Of a DNA stretch of 64,000 nt, positions 12,310 through 26,040 are shown one piece after another. Position numbers and translations under genes: made by a program. The notes below the pieces were generated by a model. That model saw only the letters and a program-made list of their open reading frames with translations. It was not told the origin of the DNA and did not search any database. Position 1 is the stretch's first letter. Each line of letters starts with the position of its first letter. The DNA is from Patagioenas fasciata (taxonomy: Eukaryota; Chordata; Aves; Columbiformes; Columbidae), in NCBI RefSeq assembly GCF_037038585.1, contig NC_092520.1, positions 189,886,604-189,950,603 of the forward strand. The letters are read 5' to 3'.

Positions 12310-12435
12310 TGCTCTAGATGGCTAGAGCAACCTCCTAGGCAACTGGGTCTAGGTGGCCCTGCTTGAGCAGGGCAGTTGGAGTAGACAACCTCAAGGGGTT
12401 GCTTCCAATCTCAACCGTTCTGTGATTCTGTAATC
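12310..12435 (+). mobile_element. CR1 LINE 3' tail, old copy, plus strand
   Basis: A CR1 3'-UTR signature is present in order: CTGCTTGAGCAGGGCAGTTG, then a decayed form of the tract 'tagatgacctcnagaggtcccttccaacc', then a terminal TTCTGTGATTCTGT octamer repeat ending near 12435. Only the last 120 or so bases of the element are left. The divergence and the ATTCTGTG-type end place it in a different, older subfamily than the copies at 7683 and 22101. Confidence 0.85.
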
Positions 12436-15400
12436 CAAAATTTAAATTCTAAAAACTAACATTCAATAGCCATAATTAAAGAATGCCTGAGCTTTCTCTG
12501 AGTAGGGACTGCTTTTAGATCTTATCAGAACTAAGTATATATGGACACCAACGAATAGTTATTTGTTCCTTCTTCCACATTGTCTGCTAGGCTGAGTTCA
12601 GTAGACATTCATAGCACACTTATTGTCTGACACAAAGTATGTTACTGTCACAAGAGAATATGTTGTTTATTCCAGCTTTATCAGTAAAGAAATGCACTTA
12701 CCCAGATTTTGGGAACATCTAATGTAAAAGCCGTTCCATCTTTGTCTCCCACTAAGCATGCCAGCTTTGTTAACACAAAGCTTGTTTCTGTTCTGCAGCC
12801 TGGTGAAGTAAGAGCAGCACTCTAGTCCCTTCTGGCTCAGCTATTTCACTCAGTAGAAAATGATTACATGTTCAGTATTCAATGTTTAAGCATGACTTCA
12901 CAGGCTAGTGGACAGAGAAAGAATCTTTGATTATCTGCTCTACTGAATACTTAACATTGAGTCATGATCGTTTACTGACACCTAGTCTCTTTGTTCGAAA
13001 GAGTACACTACACACTGGAAGTTGTTCTGTTCATGTTTGCTGGTCCAATAAAAATGTATTTATTTCATGGGGAAAAAAGACAGTTTCAGCAGGAAGTAGT
13101 GATGGAAACTGATTTCATTATAAGTTATAATTGTATTGTGTGGAAGGTTTAAGGGAACAGATCGAAGAAAGAAGGACAGAAAACCAAAGTCTTCTGTCAG
13201 AGAGTCTGGAATGAAGAGCCAGTGTCAGGAGCACTCTAAGTGGTATCCTGTAATTGGTACATAACTGTTTGGGTTCAAGCCCTGTTTTCACTGCATCTTA
13301 TTAGGTACCTCAATGTCTCCTTTTGCTACCTGCTGTCTTTTATGGATCTTATCTTCAGATATGAGCTCCTGTTTCTAGTATGGATCTTATTTCTGCAGAT
13401 CTAATTTTCTCCAGGCATTTTGGGGAAGACTAAGCACTGGAGCTGGGATGGGGAAATTCCACTAGGCAGTGAAATGCTCAAAAGAATCAGTACAAAGCTA
13501 CCCATTGCAATGCTCAAATATTTTCATAGATCTAATCACAAATCACTACTGGTCCCAGGAAAAAAGTATACTTCACAACAAAATGGTAACATGTGAGATG
13601 AAAAAGATATTTTATTGTTCTTTCCTTGCTAATTTGTAAAATACAAGGGTCAAAAATGTCTTGTCCTACCTCTAAGTACCATGAAAAATAAAGGACAATA
13701 GCTTCAGAATTTTCCCCTCATCAGGTAATTTAATGTCCCTGGACTAAATTGTTGGCTTTCTTCTGTGATTCAAGGCATCGGTCCTAGTGTTGACTTGCTT
13801 TCTGTATGTATACTTCAGAGTACACCTGCTGATACTATCTGTGCCCATGTATTTCACAGTTCTGGTTGTGGTTAGCTAGGATTATCAGCAAGATCAATGA
13901 AGGAGATGTGGTGAAAAATAAGGACAGTGTTTGTTCTTAGAAATCTCACATTCCACATTGATTTCAGTTCTAGAGCCAGCTGTTGCAGTGTTACATGTTC
14001 TAAACAAACACAAAAGAAATCAGGAATTTCTGACTATGTCAACTAATTGCAATTAGGTCTACTTATTTCAGTGGTAAGACAGAGTATGCTATATTGTTCT
14101 CTTAAAAATAGTTTGGAGCATAATTTCTTATTCCCTTACTGTCTTTATATCTGTATACAGGATAATAGGAGTTCTTGTATATGTTTTAATGGGGTTTTTG
14201 CTGTTTTTTCCACAGAACAGATTTATTGTTTCAAAACAAAGATTTAACTTTATGGATATGCTTCTGTGTTTATACAGGCAGGTGTGTCTGATGAGCGAAT
14301 CTAGCTGCAGCACTAACTTTGGCTCTGAAGCCAAGAAAAATCCGCTCCCTTCAATTGTTTGAGCTTAAGGCACTCAAATGCCAGTGGATATTACTCAAAA
14401 CAGATGTTTTTTATATTGGAAATATAAAGAACATCAATTTGGGAAACCATAAAAAAGAAAATTGGTGTATTTTGTCACCAACAATTATTGATTACTTTTA
14501 TCTTAGCAAAATAAATGTTTAGTTATACTGATACTTCAGACAAAATGGACAGGAAATCTGGATGTAAAATCAAACAATGGCATTTAACCAGGTTGCTTTT
14601 CCATTTTCTTTCTTTCTTCTTCTTCCTTCTTTTTTTTTTTTTTTTTTTGTACAATTGCAGAAGTTAATGCTGCTATCAAATTCAGACACCATTATTCCTT
14701 TCATGCAGAAGCATTGTCTGTTTCCTTGCCAACTGTTCATATAATTTCACATTTGGGTTTTATTTTCTATTTATAATAATTATGTAGAAATTAATTTATA
14801 TAGGCATATCAATGGAGAAATCCAAGGTAAATATTTTTATTTCCATATTGTATGTTCATGTTTTTTAAATATCCATTTATCTTTTTATTGTCACTGCAGT
14901 GAATCTAAAATCCATATCACAAACTTCAGTGTTAAACACCATCCTCAGAATCTGCTTGGTCTAAGATCATTAGGCTGTGACTGTGAAGAGATCAATTGCT
15001 ATTTCTGCTCTTAGTACACAAATAGTCTAAACAACCACATACTTAGAAAGCATGTTAAACTGTTCACTGCTCTTACCTTGTGTATATGTCTCAATTCTCG
15101 GTCACAACTGATATATACAGAGAAAGGAAAAAGAAAGTAATGATGTGCAAGAGACTCAGGAGTAAAGCACTTGAAAAGACACACACTTTCCTGCACTGTG
15201 GTAGACATAATTTTCATCTAATTTTTTTGCTGATCATCCTCCTTGTTATCACAGGGTGTCTGCCGGTGTCACATGTTCTATGTGTTACCTATGTGGCGAT
15301 CAGTGCTCAAATCTTTCACTTCTTTAGCTTTTTTCCAAAAAACATGCTTAGTTTAAGGCTACAAATATCTTCTTAAAACTAATTAGTGGTTACTCAATTG

Positions 15401-18400
15401 CACACACACCCCCTTATTTCTATTGTGAAAACACTAAAAGAAAAACTTAAAGGCATGATGGCATTATCCTGATGTTGCAAGAAGAGGAGGTGAGGAAGGG
15501 GGTGAGGTAGGATTTTTCTGGTGCCATCCTCCTGCTTGGAGCCTACCATGGCTGAAGGAGTTCCAGGGAGGGCAGAGCTGCTGGCCAAGCTTGCACTGAG
15601 GCCAAAGGGACAGTTACTAGAAAGGAGAATGGAAGACTCTGGGCTTACAGGTGTCTTAAGGACTACTGGCAATATAGACGCAATTTTAGAGAGTGCTTTT
15701 CAGCAGGGAGCTGGAAGTGAATCAATGGAAGAAAAGCTCCAGCAAAGAAAAGTAGTATAACTCTTTTACATCCCAAAAAAGAAATTGGAGAGTGAGACCT
15801 GGGTGAAATAGGCCTTTGAAAAGACTGTGGTTCACATGAACACTCCATAATTCTGTGATTCTAGGACTCATTAATTTAAATACGTGATGTGGTAGTTATG
15901 ACAGCATGAGAGATAATGTGATCTCTTTATTACAATGTCAATGACTCTAGCCAAGCTTGAGTTATCTGCAGTGTTTACATCTGAACTTGTTATTCTAAGC
16001 TTTCTTTATACCTAGCACAGAGGAATTCCTACTTCTAAGTTATATTCACCTCACCCTAAATTAGACATGCAAAATGTGTCCTAAATTGGGGCCCTAGAAA
16101 TGTGTGCTTTTATGTACTGATAGCCTTGACTGTAAAAGTCTATGTGGTGTTGGTATCTAAGTGAAGTAGACTGCACTGTATGTCTTTGAACATATACCCC
16201 AGCATTGATTTAGCATGTATTTTATTTTATGAACACTAGTTTGAGAAGAATAAATACTTATCTACATATTCAGATTAATGAAACATGTTATTCAAAATCC
16301 TGTGCAAGTGTCTAAGTAATATTTAAGTATGCTAACAATGGGAACTACTTGATCATCATTACCATTTGTCCACTATAGCTTTGTTTCCTTCTGCCTTAGC
16401 TTCAGATAATCACTGCAGAAACTCCCTCATTTAATTGCTCAGTTGTCGTCTTGTTTCCTCCCTGGAAGTCCCCTGCCTGTGTGTTGCATGCAGATGCTTC
16501 ACCTTTTACCTCACAATCTCTTCCTGCGTGTTCCTTGACTTTTTTTTCTCTACTTGTTTTTTTGGACAAATTGACAGCTGTTGTTTGATCTCAGACAAAT
16601 CCAACACTTGTGAATTCATGTCATTCTTAACATTTACAAGTTACACAACCTAGCAAAATGTTTCTAGTGCATGGAACTTGAGCAGTGAAAGTGAACATAT
16701 GTATCCCACAGGGAACCACAAGAAGAGCAGAGGTGACAACATGTATCTGCAATGGATTATATGAGTTTTATGTAAAGTATGATAGAGCTGCCTTTAGCAT
16801 ATTGGTATAAATTGGTGGAACTGTGAGGAGAAATAGACTGATATTTTTTCTATAACATCTTAAGCACCATCAGCTGTTCTGAAAAAACTATAAAAAAGGA
16901 AAATAGCCCCCCAGTAAAATGATTTCTGATTTTACAGTGCCCCTTTTGCTGCAAAATATGTGATCCTGAACAGAGAATTTTCCTGTCATCTTTCAGCCTA
17001 GAGCAAAGTTTTATTGATGAATTATAAGCCCTTGAAAACAGGGAATTATAATGTAAATCCTGGCACAATCTTAGCTATTGTGGTACAAATGACAATAGTA
17101 TAATAAGTAGCCTACCGCATACTACTATGTTAATAAATATGCACAAGATGAAACATGCTATTTTAATATTCTAAACTCATATAATCAATATGTTAATATA
17201 TTACAATACACTTCCCTGAAATACAGCAAAGCACATACAAATCTGAGGCAATATGCTATTAGAATGTCCCAGCTATACTAGAAATAAGTAAAAGGCATAG
17301 GTGGTATCACTACAAAGTCATTGATACAGCAGCTCATTCCTCTTACCTTTTGACCTTGTTTATATTAAAACTTTGCTGAGTGTGTGGAGTTTTTCTTATT
17401 TTTACATGCAGTACAAAAATGATCTGAATACTAAAATAATTTACAATGTCTTCAAGAATTGTTACCTGATATGTAATTACATCTAAATATAAAATAAAAT
17501 GCATGTAGTCTTGTGAGTGCTGCTGATAAACAGTCAAATACAAAAAAATTGCTTCAGTAGCATTTTACAATTTTCGTGTAACAGAATGAATAAGATACTG
17601 TGGATGTCCTTGTGGAACAGGTGAAAACTCAGATAGCAATTAATGTTCATAACCTAAAATAATCTTTCCTAATGCTGTGATAGGAAGTAGAGAAAGAAAA
17701 TAAATTTGTAATATAGTATATTTCTAGATGTTTTAATACTCTTCAGAGTGAAAGCCAACCTATGGTTTTAATATGACCATTCATTTGTTTAGTGTAAGGA
17801 GAAGTCCTCATGGTCATGAATATAATACTAGCAATAGAAATTTAGGACTTGCATTTCATATCTCAAAGGAATAGCTTGTTTCTCTACTTCAGCTTTATAA
17901 TACTAAAAAATCTTCTTGTTTATTTAGGAAATTCTAGTACTTGTCATTGGATAGATCAAGTTTTAACAGTCTATTAAGTCTGCTTCTGAAAGTATATACT
18001 TCTGAAATTCTTTAAATGAAAGTAATTCAGTTAAGGTATTTGGAGGGTTGTCTATAAAAACTATTAAGACTATTTGCTGTACTGAGATTTTCTATTACCT
18101 TTTATAAAGTGTAAGTTTCCCGTGTATAGCATGATACACCATATCAATGCATGTGTAAAACATGTGTACAACGCTTTTACATTGAAGTTTAGTCGGCAAA
18201 AAAATAGACTATGGAGTCTGTTACTGTGCATTTCACCCCAAGGACATAATTTCAAATCCGCCAGCAGTCAAAAGTCCTACAATCTTAAAAATCTTTACAG
18301 CCTTTTCCAGCTTTCAGTCTTGTCATCCTCAGGAAAGAATCCAGACTCTGAATCATGGAAACATAAAAGCCCTGTGTCCTCACTAAATCTTGAGAGGAGA

Positions 18401-21400
18401 TTAACTGATAGACTGGCATTGGAAAAATGGGAGTTCCACTTCTCTCATTTTACCTTTTCTCAGGACAACCTAAAAACGTCTGTGTCCCTGGTAGCTAAAC
18501 TGTACGTGAGTTTTAACTTTTTCTGTTAACGAATTCCCATTCACTAGTGTCTTGCTCTTGTTCAACTGACAAACATAGATCATACAGTCTCTTTCTCTCC
18601 CTTCACTGTATTAATTTTATGAGTAGTGTGACCTTCCTAAACCAGAAAGTCAGAATAAGAAGCTGTAAAGAAAAAGCACTAATCCCAAAGCCAGGCTGCT
18701 AGACTTCTTCCTGGGAAATTCTGTGCAGAAATATTAGTATACAGTCTGTGAAACCAGGGAACCCAATGAAGGACCAAAAGTAAAAAAGGGAATAGGTACA
18801 TTTATTCTGAAGTGAAATTTTGTTAATTATATATGCAAAATATTTAGATGATCTGTTAACGAAAGAGGATTCATAATTACACTGAGATATTGTTTTGCTG
18901 TATACTGCTGTATTTCCTATGCATATTCTCCTACTCTGTATGTTGTCCGAGAATGGCACACAATTTTTCCTGACACCTCCAGAGACACCTGTGACGTTAG
19001 AGTCTTCTCCATCCAAATAACCTTTCTGCAACTTTGTCTACACCTCAGTTCAGCAAAATATTTATGAGAGTTTGACAATTAGCATAATTTAGAGCTCACA
19101 GGTAACAGTGTTAGCATATTAGCTTTTGTTAACCCTATCGGAAAAGAGAGTTGCTCAGTTATAAGAATAAAGGACCATAAGCATAAGCAACATGGGACAG
19201 CTACGAAGGTGTCAAGAATCACAGTGTGTGAGGGATATTTCTAGTGTTATCCACTTGACAGCCACAAAGAGACTGTGTCATCTTTCCTGTGGGGCAGGGA
19301 AGTAATGAAATTTGTAAAATGGCACATATGGGCCATTACAGTGTTTTGGTATCCAAGCATGGTTTAATAAGTGCTTATCTGTTTAGTTATATCATCAGTT
19401 GTTTTGCTTGTTCTCCCAACATGTTTCTCTGTAGCTGATTTCTTCTTCATGCTGATGTTTGATTTTTTTTTTTTAATAGTGTAAATATTTTGGTTTTATC
19501 TTTGAAGAGCAAGCAGATGTTTTCATTGTCATGAAGGAATGTGTCTGGTTGAAAGGAGGGAAATATCTTCTCTGCTTCTCCTTAGGCCTTTAACGGCTAA
19601 ACAGGCAAAGTAGTCTTATCTCTTCAGTGAACAGATAAGTAATTTCAACATTTCTGGAAAGCATTCATAATACTTGAAGACATGTTCTATTTCGCCCACC
19701 TGAAATGCTGGAAATATAGAGAAATAATATAAAAGTACCAGAACTTAAATAATTGAAAGTTGTCAAATTAAAAGCTGCATCTTCAGCAGAGTAGTGAAAC
19801 CATTTGTGGTTTTTAGGGGATTTTAAGAAGTTAAAGTGAGATTTTAGCATGTTTTTATTGCCTTATGTAGCATGACAGTATTATCTGGGTGAAAGAGAAG
19901 TGAGCACAGAGCTCCTTCAGGCACTGCAGAATGGTTGAAAGGGAAAGGTCAGTTGTTAAGTTTTACTTGACAGTGTGTACAAACTCATTGACTTAATTTT
20001 CTGTCACACATCTCATTTGAATTTCCGATAGCTACATGCCCATAGTAACTCCCCATTCACACAAACAACACACTCATTGACTGATTTTGCAGAGATATAA
20101 AGATAAAATGTTTGGAAAACTTTCTCCACATCACACAGAAGATGCACTGTTGCTTCAGAGGGGACTCCTGTTCTGCTGCTGCCTTTCTGTACATAGTCAG
20201 TAACAATAAATAACAGTTTCACTTCTGTACCAGTCAATTTTATAATTTCCAGAAGCTTTAAATTCATTTGAAAGTATGCTGTTCTTTTACAGAATGACAC
20301 AGGATGATCTTTATTATACTATTTTAATTTTTTATTGAAACATGCTAATGCTAAACCTTTCACGAACACTGTAGTTTGCATTGAAAATTGTTTGGAAAGA
20401 ACAAGGTGTCTCACTACTGCTTCTGCTGTGCATAAAATGCATTCAAAAGGAAGTAATTCCTAAGAATCTAAGCTCATAAAAAAAAACCTGATTGGAACAT
20501 GATCTGAAGAAAAATACATGGTTGTATGTTCAATTTTCATGCATGTACAATTCCTTGTTCTATAAATCATGCCACATTTACTGTTTTAGTTGTAAAAATA
20601 CTGTATAAATGGACATTCCACATTTTTAAAAGCATAGTTCCTACTTTACTAATATAGTTGTCAGTCCACAGCACAAATAATTTTGGAAAAAACTAATGTT
20701 TTAAAATAAAAGTAGTACACACAAACCTATAATCAGCCAGTCAATAAATATGCATCTTACATTTCCTGGCTATTGCAGTAAGAAAGAGAAATAAAGGACA
20801 AAGCCAACCACAATCAATAGCTAATTTCACTAAGAGGAATAGACAGTAGTCTGGTATCTGTACGTCTATGTGATGTGCTCACTTTGAATGAATCACCACA
20901 TTGGAAGCTGTCATATAACAATTGGGCAGACAGAATAAGTTAGTGAAACAAGAAGTATGGGAGAATTTAATTTAGTTTGGAACTCAGAGTATATGATGAA
21001 AAGTGTAAATAACACTACTTACTCAGAGAAGCTTAAAAATGCAGTAAAATAATATAGGCTCTCACGAAAAAGTTTCAAAAATTTCTGTGATACAAAGATA
21101 GCTGCAAGATTAAAAGAAGCAGCTGAGGTTTGCCATTTTTTTTGCTCCAGTACGTTATGATGTAACAGATTTATGTAATTAACCATTGTACATTCAATCA
21201 AAAAACAATTCTACAGGACTACAAAGATAATTTTCTAAAAAAACCAATATTTTAATATGGTTCTTGGTTTTTGTTACTTAGATCTTCACAAAGCAGCATG
21301 TTTATGTTATGGTACTGCAACTTCAAACTCTTTACAGTGTCCTGCAGATCCTATGAGAGTAATAAATGCAGATGTCCTCATTTTATTAAAACTGAAGAAC

Positions 21401-22100
21401 CTTATTGTACTAATGTACACATTTGAATTATATATATTCATAGCATAAAGATAACTGTGCCAAAGAGCCATACAGCTAAAGATCAGAAATTCATTAGCAT
21501 TCCAAACCTAGTGATTGATTCTCTCCCAAAACCAGTCTTAGAATGAATATAAATTGAGAAAAACACAAAGTAGTAGACCAGCAGGAGGTCTCAAATGCAA
21601 GTGAAATTAAAAATAAATACTGAGGTTTCAAAAAGTCCATTTTCTCATTCTCACTCTGAAATAGATCCATTGGAAACACAGATAGCAATTGCAGTTTTCA
21701 ATCAAAAATCTCTGTCCAGAGCTTTTTTATCCTTAATTGTAGAGTATTCTTTGAAGGCTAAAAACACATTGAGAAGTTGTACTTCAGCTAAAATTAAGTA
21801 AGCTGTTTTGTTTATTTATCATATGTCTGAGTCACAATGTTATCTGCTCTGACGTACGTAATTTAAAAAATCAAATGAAATTGATTTTCACGCTCAGAGG
21901 GATAACATTCAGAAAGGTAAATTTACAAGCAGAACTCAAGTTCTAAAAGTAAATAGTTAATGGAAATGTTCCCAGGAAACTAAGTCTAGAAGCAAAGAGG
22001 CAGTTTTGGCATTCTTGTCTGCCCCATCATCCTAAGACATATCACATATCGAGCCTGGAGTCAAGGGTGTGTATAGCAGATGAGTGCAGTAAAGCTCAGG
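12436..22100. other. Long AT-rich intergenic stretch, no gene recognised
   Basis: About 9.7 kb has no exon I can support. Visible structure is limited to a pyrimidine-rich/poly(T) tract at about 14605-14648 and a possible very old CR1 tail near 15826-15866 (ends ATAATTCTGTGATTCTAGG). The frame of 135 codons at 18122-18529 and the shorter frames here have no recognisable domain. Confidence 0.6.
14605..14648. repeat. Pyrimidine/poly(T) tract
   Basis: TTTCTTTCTTCTTCTTCC-type sequence runs into an uninterrupted poly(T). The base run is clear. It may be the reverse-oriented tail of an unidentified retroposed sequence, but nothing next to it supports that. Confidence 0.85.
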
Positions 22101-22573
22101 TCACAGTATCACAGTATGTTTCAGGTTGGAAGGGACCTCAGAAGATCATCTAGTCCAATCCCCCTGCCAGAGCAGGAACACCTAGATGAGGTCACACAGG
22201 AACATGTCCAGGTGGGTTTTGAATGTCTCCAGGGAAGGAGACTCCACAACCCCCCTGGGAAGCCTGTTCCAGTGCTCTGTCACCCTCACTGAGAAGAAGT
22301 TTCTTCTCAAATTGAAGTGGAACCTCTTGTGTTCCAGCTTGATCCCGTTACCCCTTGTCCTATCATTGTTTGCCACCGAGAAGAGCCTGGCTCCATCCTC
22401 ATGGCACTCACATTTTATATACTTATAGACATTAATAAGGTCCCCCCTTAGTCTCCTCTTCTCCAAACTAAAGAGACCCAGCTCCCTCAGCCTTTCTTCA
22501 TAAGGGAGATGCTCCACTCCCTTAATCATCTTTGTTGCCCTACGCTGAACGCTCTCCAACAGTTCCCTGTCCT
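22101..22573 (-). mobile_element. 5'-truncated CR1 LINE, minus strand, same subfamily as 7683-9094
   Basis: On the minus strand this is the last 470 or so bases of a CR1. The 3' end carries the same ATACTGTG octamers (one full and one partial unit, plus-strand 22101-22115), then the tract TTGGAAGGGACCTCAGAAGA and the end of ORF2. Alignment by eye to the copy at 7683-9094 is nearly colinear with scattered substitutions. It stops after CAGTTCCCTGTCCT at about 22573, which marks the 5' truncation. No convincing target-site duplication is visible. Confidence 0.93.
22182..22559 (-). pseudogene. CR1 ORF2 C-terminal fragment
   Basis: About 125 codons of the CR1 ORF2 C-terminal region are open to the natural stop, with the same landmarks as the copy at 7773: [37 protein letters not shown] and HWNRLP. 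No reverse-transcriptase catalytic motif is present because the copy is truncated downstream of that domain. The initial Met given by frame calling is really a Leu codon (TTG) inside the truncated ORF. Confidence 0.9.
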
Positions 22574-25547
22574 GGTGCTGAGCTCAAATTCAGATATTCT
22601 GCACGTACAGGCCACTTACATTCCATCAAATTAAACATGTCTGAGAATTCCAAAGGCACAGGGATCGTTAACAGAATGGCTGGTATCTACACTAAGAGAT
22701 TACCAACACTGGCATAGCTGAAGGCAAAACTAGGTATTCTCCTGAGCTGCTCTGACCAACAGGCCATGTTGGGGAGCTGTTAAGGGACACCAACACTTGA
22801 AACACGCCAAGATTTTTTTAGGGAGTGTGCTGAGAATTGCCTAGCAAGGACAATTACGTTCTCACACCCTGAAGCGTTCAGAAGCACATTTGAATTGAGT
22901 ATAAATGCATCAAGGCAGACCAACATAGGCAGTGTTATACAGACATAGGAGCTCAAAGTTCTTAACCGTAAGACCTAAGCTTGCAGTCAGCCATGAAATT
23001 CCAAACTGCGTCTTAGATTTAATGTAGAGCATGCTGTCACGACACAAAATATTTTATGACAATGAAGCTTAACATTTTTCTTTTACTTGATACAGCATTC
23101 CACCTATTGACAATGTCTTTTCAATATCATTGTTATCAGTGAATTTTGTGCTTCTACTTATTTTTCCAAAGTCACAAATGGAAATATTAACTGACATTTT
23201 TCCCATGACTAATACCAGAAAGTTCCACTGGCAGTCTCCCTCTAGCTTACTTCCTTTGTACCTATTTATCAGTTATTGCCTGAACACTTTACCATTTCTC
23301 CATTACTATTTATATTCTGCTGCTAAAATAATAGTTCTCGAAGTGTTATCATTTCAGATGATCAACTCAAATGTGAGAATATAAATTTCAGTAGAATTGC
23401 TATGTAATACACTTGCTATACAGTAAGTATATTATGTGAACTTACAATAAACTTTTTCCCTGTATTTTGAAAATTATCTAGTTTAATATTAAAAGATATG
23501 AGCTTAATTTGGCACCGTTTCCTTTTGGCAAATCCAGCTTGTATTTATATTTTGGAGCTTTGTATGTAGGCCAAATCAATAGTTAATCTTACTATCTGTG
23601 CAAAGGAAAGATGTGATGCCATTACAGCTGTTTAGACAGCAGCTCAGTTCTAGCTAGAGAAATGGAACAGAAAAAACTGGCATAGAAAACAAAGGGGAGA
23701 AAGAGATTAATGCCTTTATGTTTTCAGTAATTCTATACTTGATAAATAACCTTTCTTACTGAGCAGATAATTGCAAACTTCTAAGCATCTCGTGCTTCAC
23801 ATGCCAATTGAAGGCAAGAAGTGAAGAAAAATTAACAAGAAGACAAATGTTTTTCATAAGAATATATGTAAAAGAAATTATAACCACAGAAGTTTATGAG
23901 TTACTAAATCTATTCATATTTTAATGCTGGTTCAAAATAATACTTTAAAATGGATTTGGGTTGAAAAATGTATGGAGAAAGGAATAGTTTTGCAATTCCA
24001 TTTGTGTAAGAAAACACTCATGAATGATATTTATGACTTTTTCAAGTGGAAATGGTTGCCTGTATGAATTGAAATAGTGCTATTGAAGTCAATAGGCAAT
24101 TTTTCTACATAGTGAACAGACAGATATGCCAATGACAGTCAAAGAAAGATCCTGTAAGAAAAAAGTATTTTTTAGTGACACAACTCTCTGTTAACATTTT
24201 TCCATTGTTCTAATTTCTAATTTGTTAATACCCATTTTCTTGTTTGTTTTATTTCTTTACCATTTCATCTTCACAAAGGAAACTTTGCTCATGATCCGGT
24301 TCTGTGAAGTAACCTTGAGTCGCCAGTCATTTTCAACGAACTGGAAATGTACTTGTAGATTCATTGAATTCCATTAGATTCACTCAACAGTTCAAGTGTT
24401 TTTGACAAACTAAATTATGGACCCTAAGTATGTGGATTTTTATCCTTTTTGTCATAACAGCTTTTCCACATAATTTCACAAAATATCTCTATAGTTATAT
24501 ATATATTTTAATTTATAAAGTTATGAAATTATAAATAAAATTCTTATGAAATTATAAATAAAATTCTTATGTGTATAAAGCAGCTTTGGACATGTGTCAA
24601 TGAGCAGATTCTCAGAGCCTCAGACTAAATGCTCAGTCACATATATATCAACTGACAAATCAAGTAGTATTAAAGGGGTTTAGAATACATGAGTCAAAGA
24701 ACTGCAACATGAATAGGACATGCTCTAGGACCACTTTCTGTGTCTTTAGAAGAGATTTGAAAAAGAATACCTAATTAACAGAGACTACAACACCCTTAAA
24801 TTCTTCCTTGTCTCTCTGTAGGGTACATTCAAGTGCATGTTTATTCATCTATAAATACACATATATTTTCTGTTAATATTTTTAGGGGCCTTGAGTCATA
24901 AGACTGTGTGCAAAAGTTGGTTTCTGCAGAGGTAGGGAAGGAGATGATGCACCCACAAAAGTCACTCAGAGTAAGACTGCATAGCAACAATCTCTCACCA
25001 CACAGGTCTGAATCAAACTGTACTCCCTCCACACTTATGTGCCAGCACTCCTGACAGTCACACAACCCTGATTCCACACTCCTACTTCTCATTCTACCCT
25101 CATGAAGGACAAACAAGCTGGTCAACAGCTGTTACTTCTTCTTTTCTCCCTTCTTGATCATCCTTCACATACAGAATCTGGCAAAATGGTATTTGCACAA
25201 AATATAAAGGACATCCTTATTTTTACTTTTTTTTTTTTTAAAATAGTATTTTTAGGAATTTGAACTTCATTTAAATCAGTGTTTCTTTGGATACTGAAAA
25301 GCAAAACTTTCTTCTCCCAGAGGTTTAAACTGAAAGCTCTTTCACAAATGAAGGAGTTACAGCAAGCCATCCTAAACTGTGAGAGCTAACTTCAAATTCC
25401 TTCCCGGTGGTAAGTCATATTTTGAGCCCCAAAATGTATATAAAAATCACAGTTAGATCTGCAGACTATCACAGGTGTCTAGATCCTATATAAAGTCTTC
25501 CTGAAAAAGCTAGACCCTGTAAAAATTAATCTAACTCTGAAGTTAGT
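22574..25547. other. AT-rich intergenic DNA, one short tandem duplication
   Basis: No gene is recognised. The only clear structure is the 23-bp tandem duplication at 24521-24571. Poly(T) occurs near 25227-25240. Confidence 0.6.
24521..24571. repeat. 23-bp tandem duplication (2.2 copies)
   Basis: The unit TTATGAAATTATAAATAAAA plus TTC is found at 24521-24543 and again at 24544-24566 without change, followed by TTATG of a third copy. It is AT-rich, and each copy contains an AATAAA hexamer. Confidence 0.95.
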
Positions 25548-25623
25548 CCCCCTTTGAGGAAGATGTTGGCTAGATGACCTTCAGAGATCCCTTCCATCTT
25601 AAATTATTATATGACTCTATGAG
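25548..25623 (+). mobile_element. CR1 LINE 3' tail fragment, plus strand
   Basis: A decayed CR1 end: GGCTAGATGACCTTCAGAGA, then TCCCTTCCATCTTAAATTAT and terminal ATGACTCTATGA, close to the usual CR1 '...ccttccaacctnaattattctatgattctatga'. Only about 75 bases can be assigned. The ATTCTATG-type terminal octamer marks a subfamily different from the young copies. Confidence 0.8.
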
Positions 25624-25679
25624 CCTCGTACTGCCTTTGACTTCAACAGGTACTGGGCTTGGTGTTTCTTGCAAAAGTA

Positions 25680-26040
25680 ACATTTATTCAAAATTTTGAA
25701 TGTTAGGTCCATTCAAAAATATCATTCTATGAAAAATAATTTCTGAAAAATCTCATCATGGGTTTTCTATTTTTAAATTCAAAAGCAGAAAAAAAACAAA
25801 AAAAATTGTTTCTGAAAAATACTTTTGTTAAAAATATATTTTTTAAAATGCTTTGATATATAACTGTGGCAGTTGCACCCCCCCCCAACAATAACATTCA
25901 CCAAAATATTTTTTCAATATAGATATTTTAATTTTTTTCTATTTTTCATAAAAAATAACAATGCCAATTCTTTTCTTAAAAATAATTTTTAGATTAAAAG
26001 TCAGTTTTCCTTAAACTCATTTTTTTGAATTATGTAATCA
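25680..26040. other. Very AT-rich segment with A/T runs
   Basis: Dense A-runs and T-runs (AAAAAACAAAAAAA, AAAATATATTTTTTAAAA and similar) fill about 360 bases, with one C9-10 run near 25878. There is no coding signal. The composition would suit DNA unwinding or a scaffold/matrix attachment region, but that is inference from composition only. Confidence 0.5.

Noticed and set aside
15521-15760. 79-codon plus-strand frame in a GC-richer patch, with a CR1-like tail nearby at 15826-15866
   Set aside because: The peptide is not recognised and the CR1 match is limited to a TTCTGTGATTCTA-like end; neither is strong enough to annotate as a gene or a firm element.
18122-18529. 135-codon plus-strand frame
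   Set aside because: No domain or signal; within the length range expected by chance.
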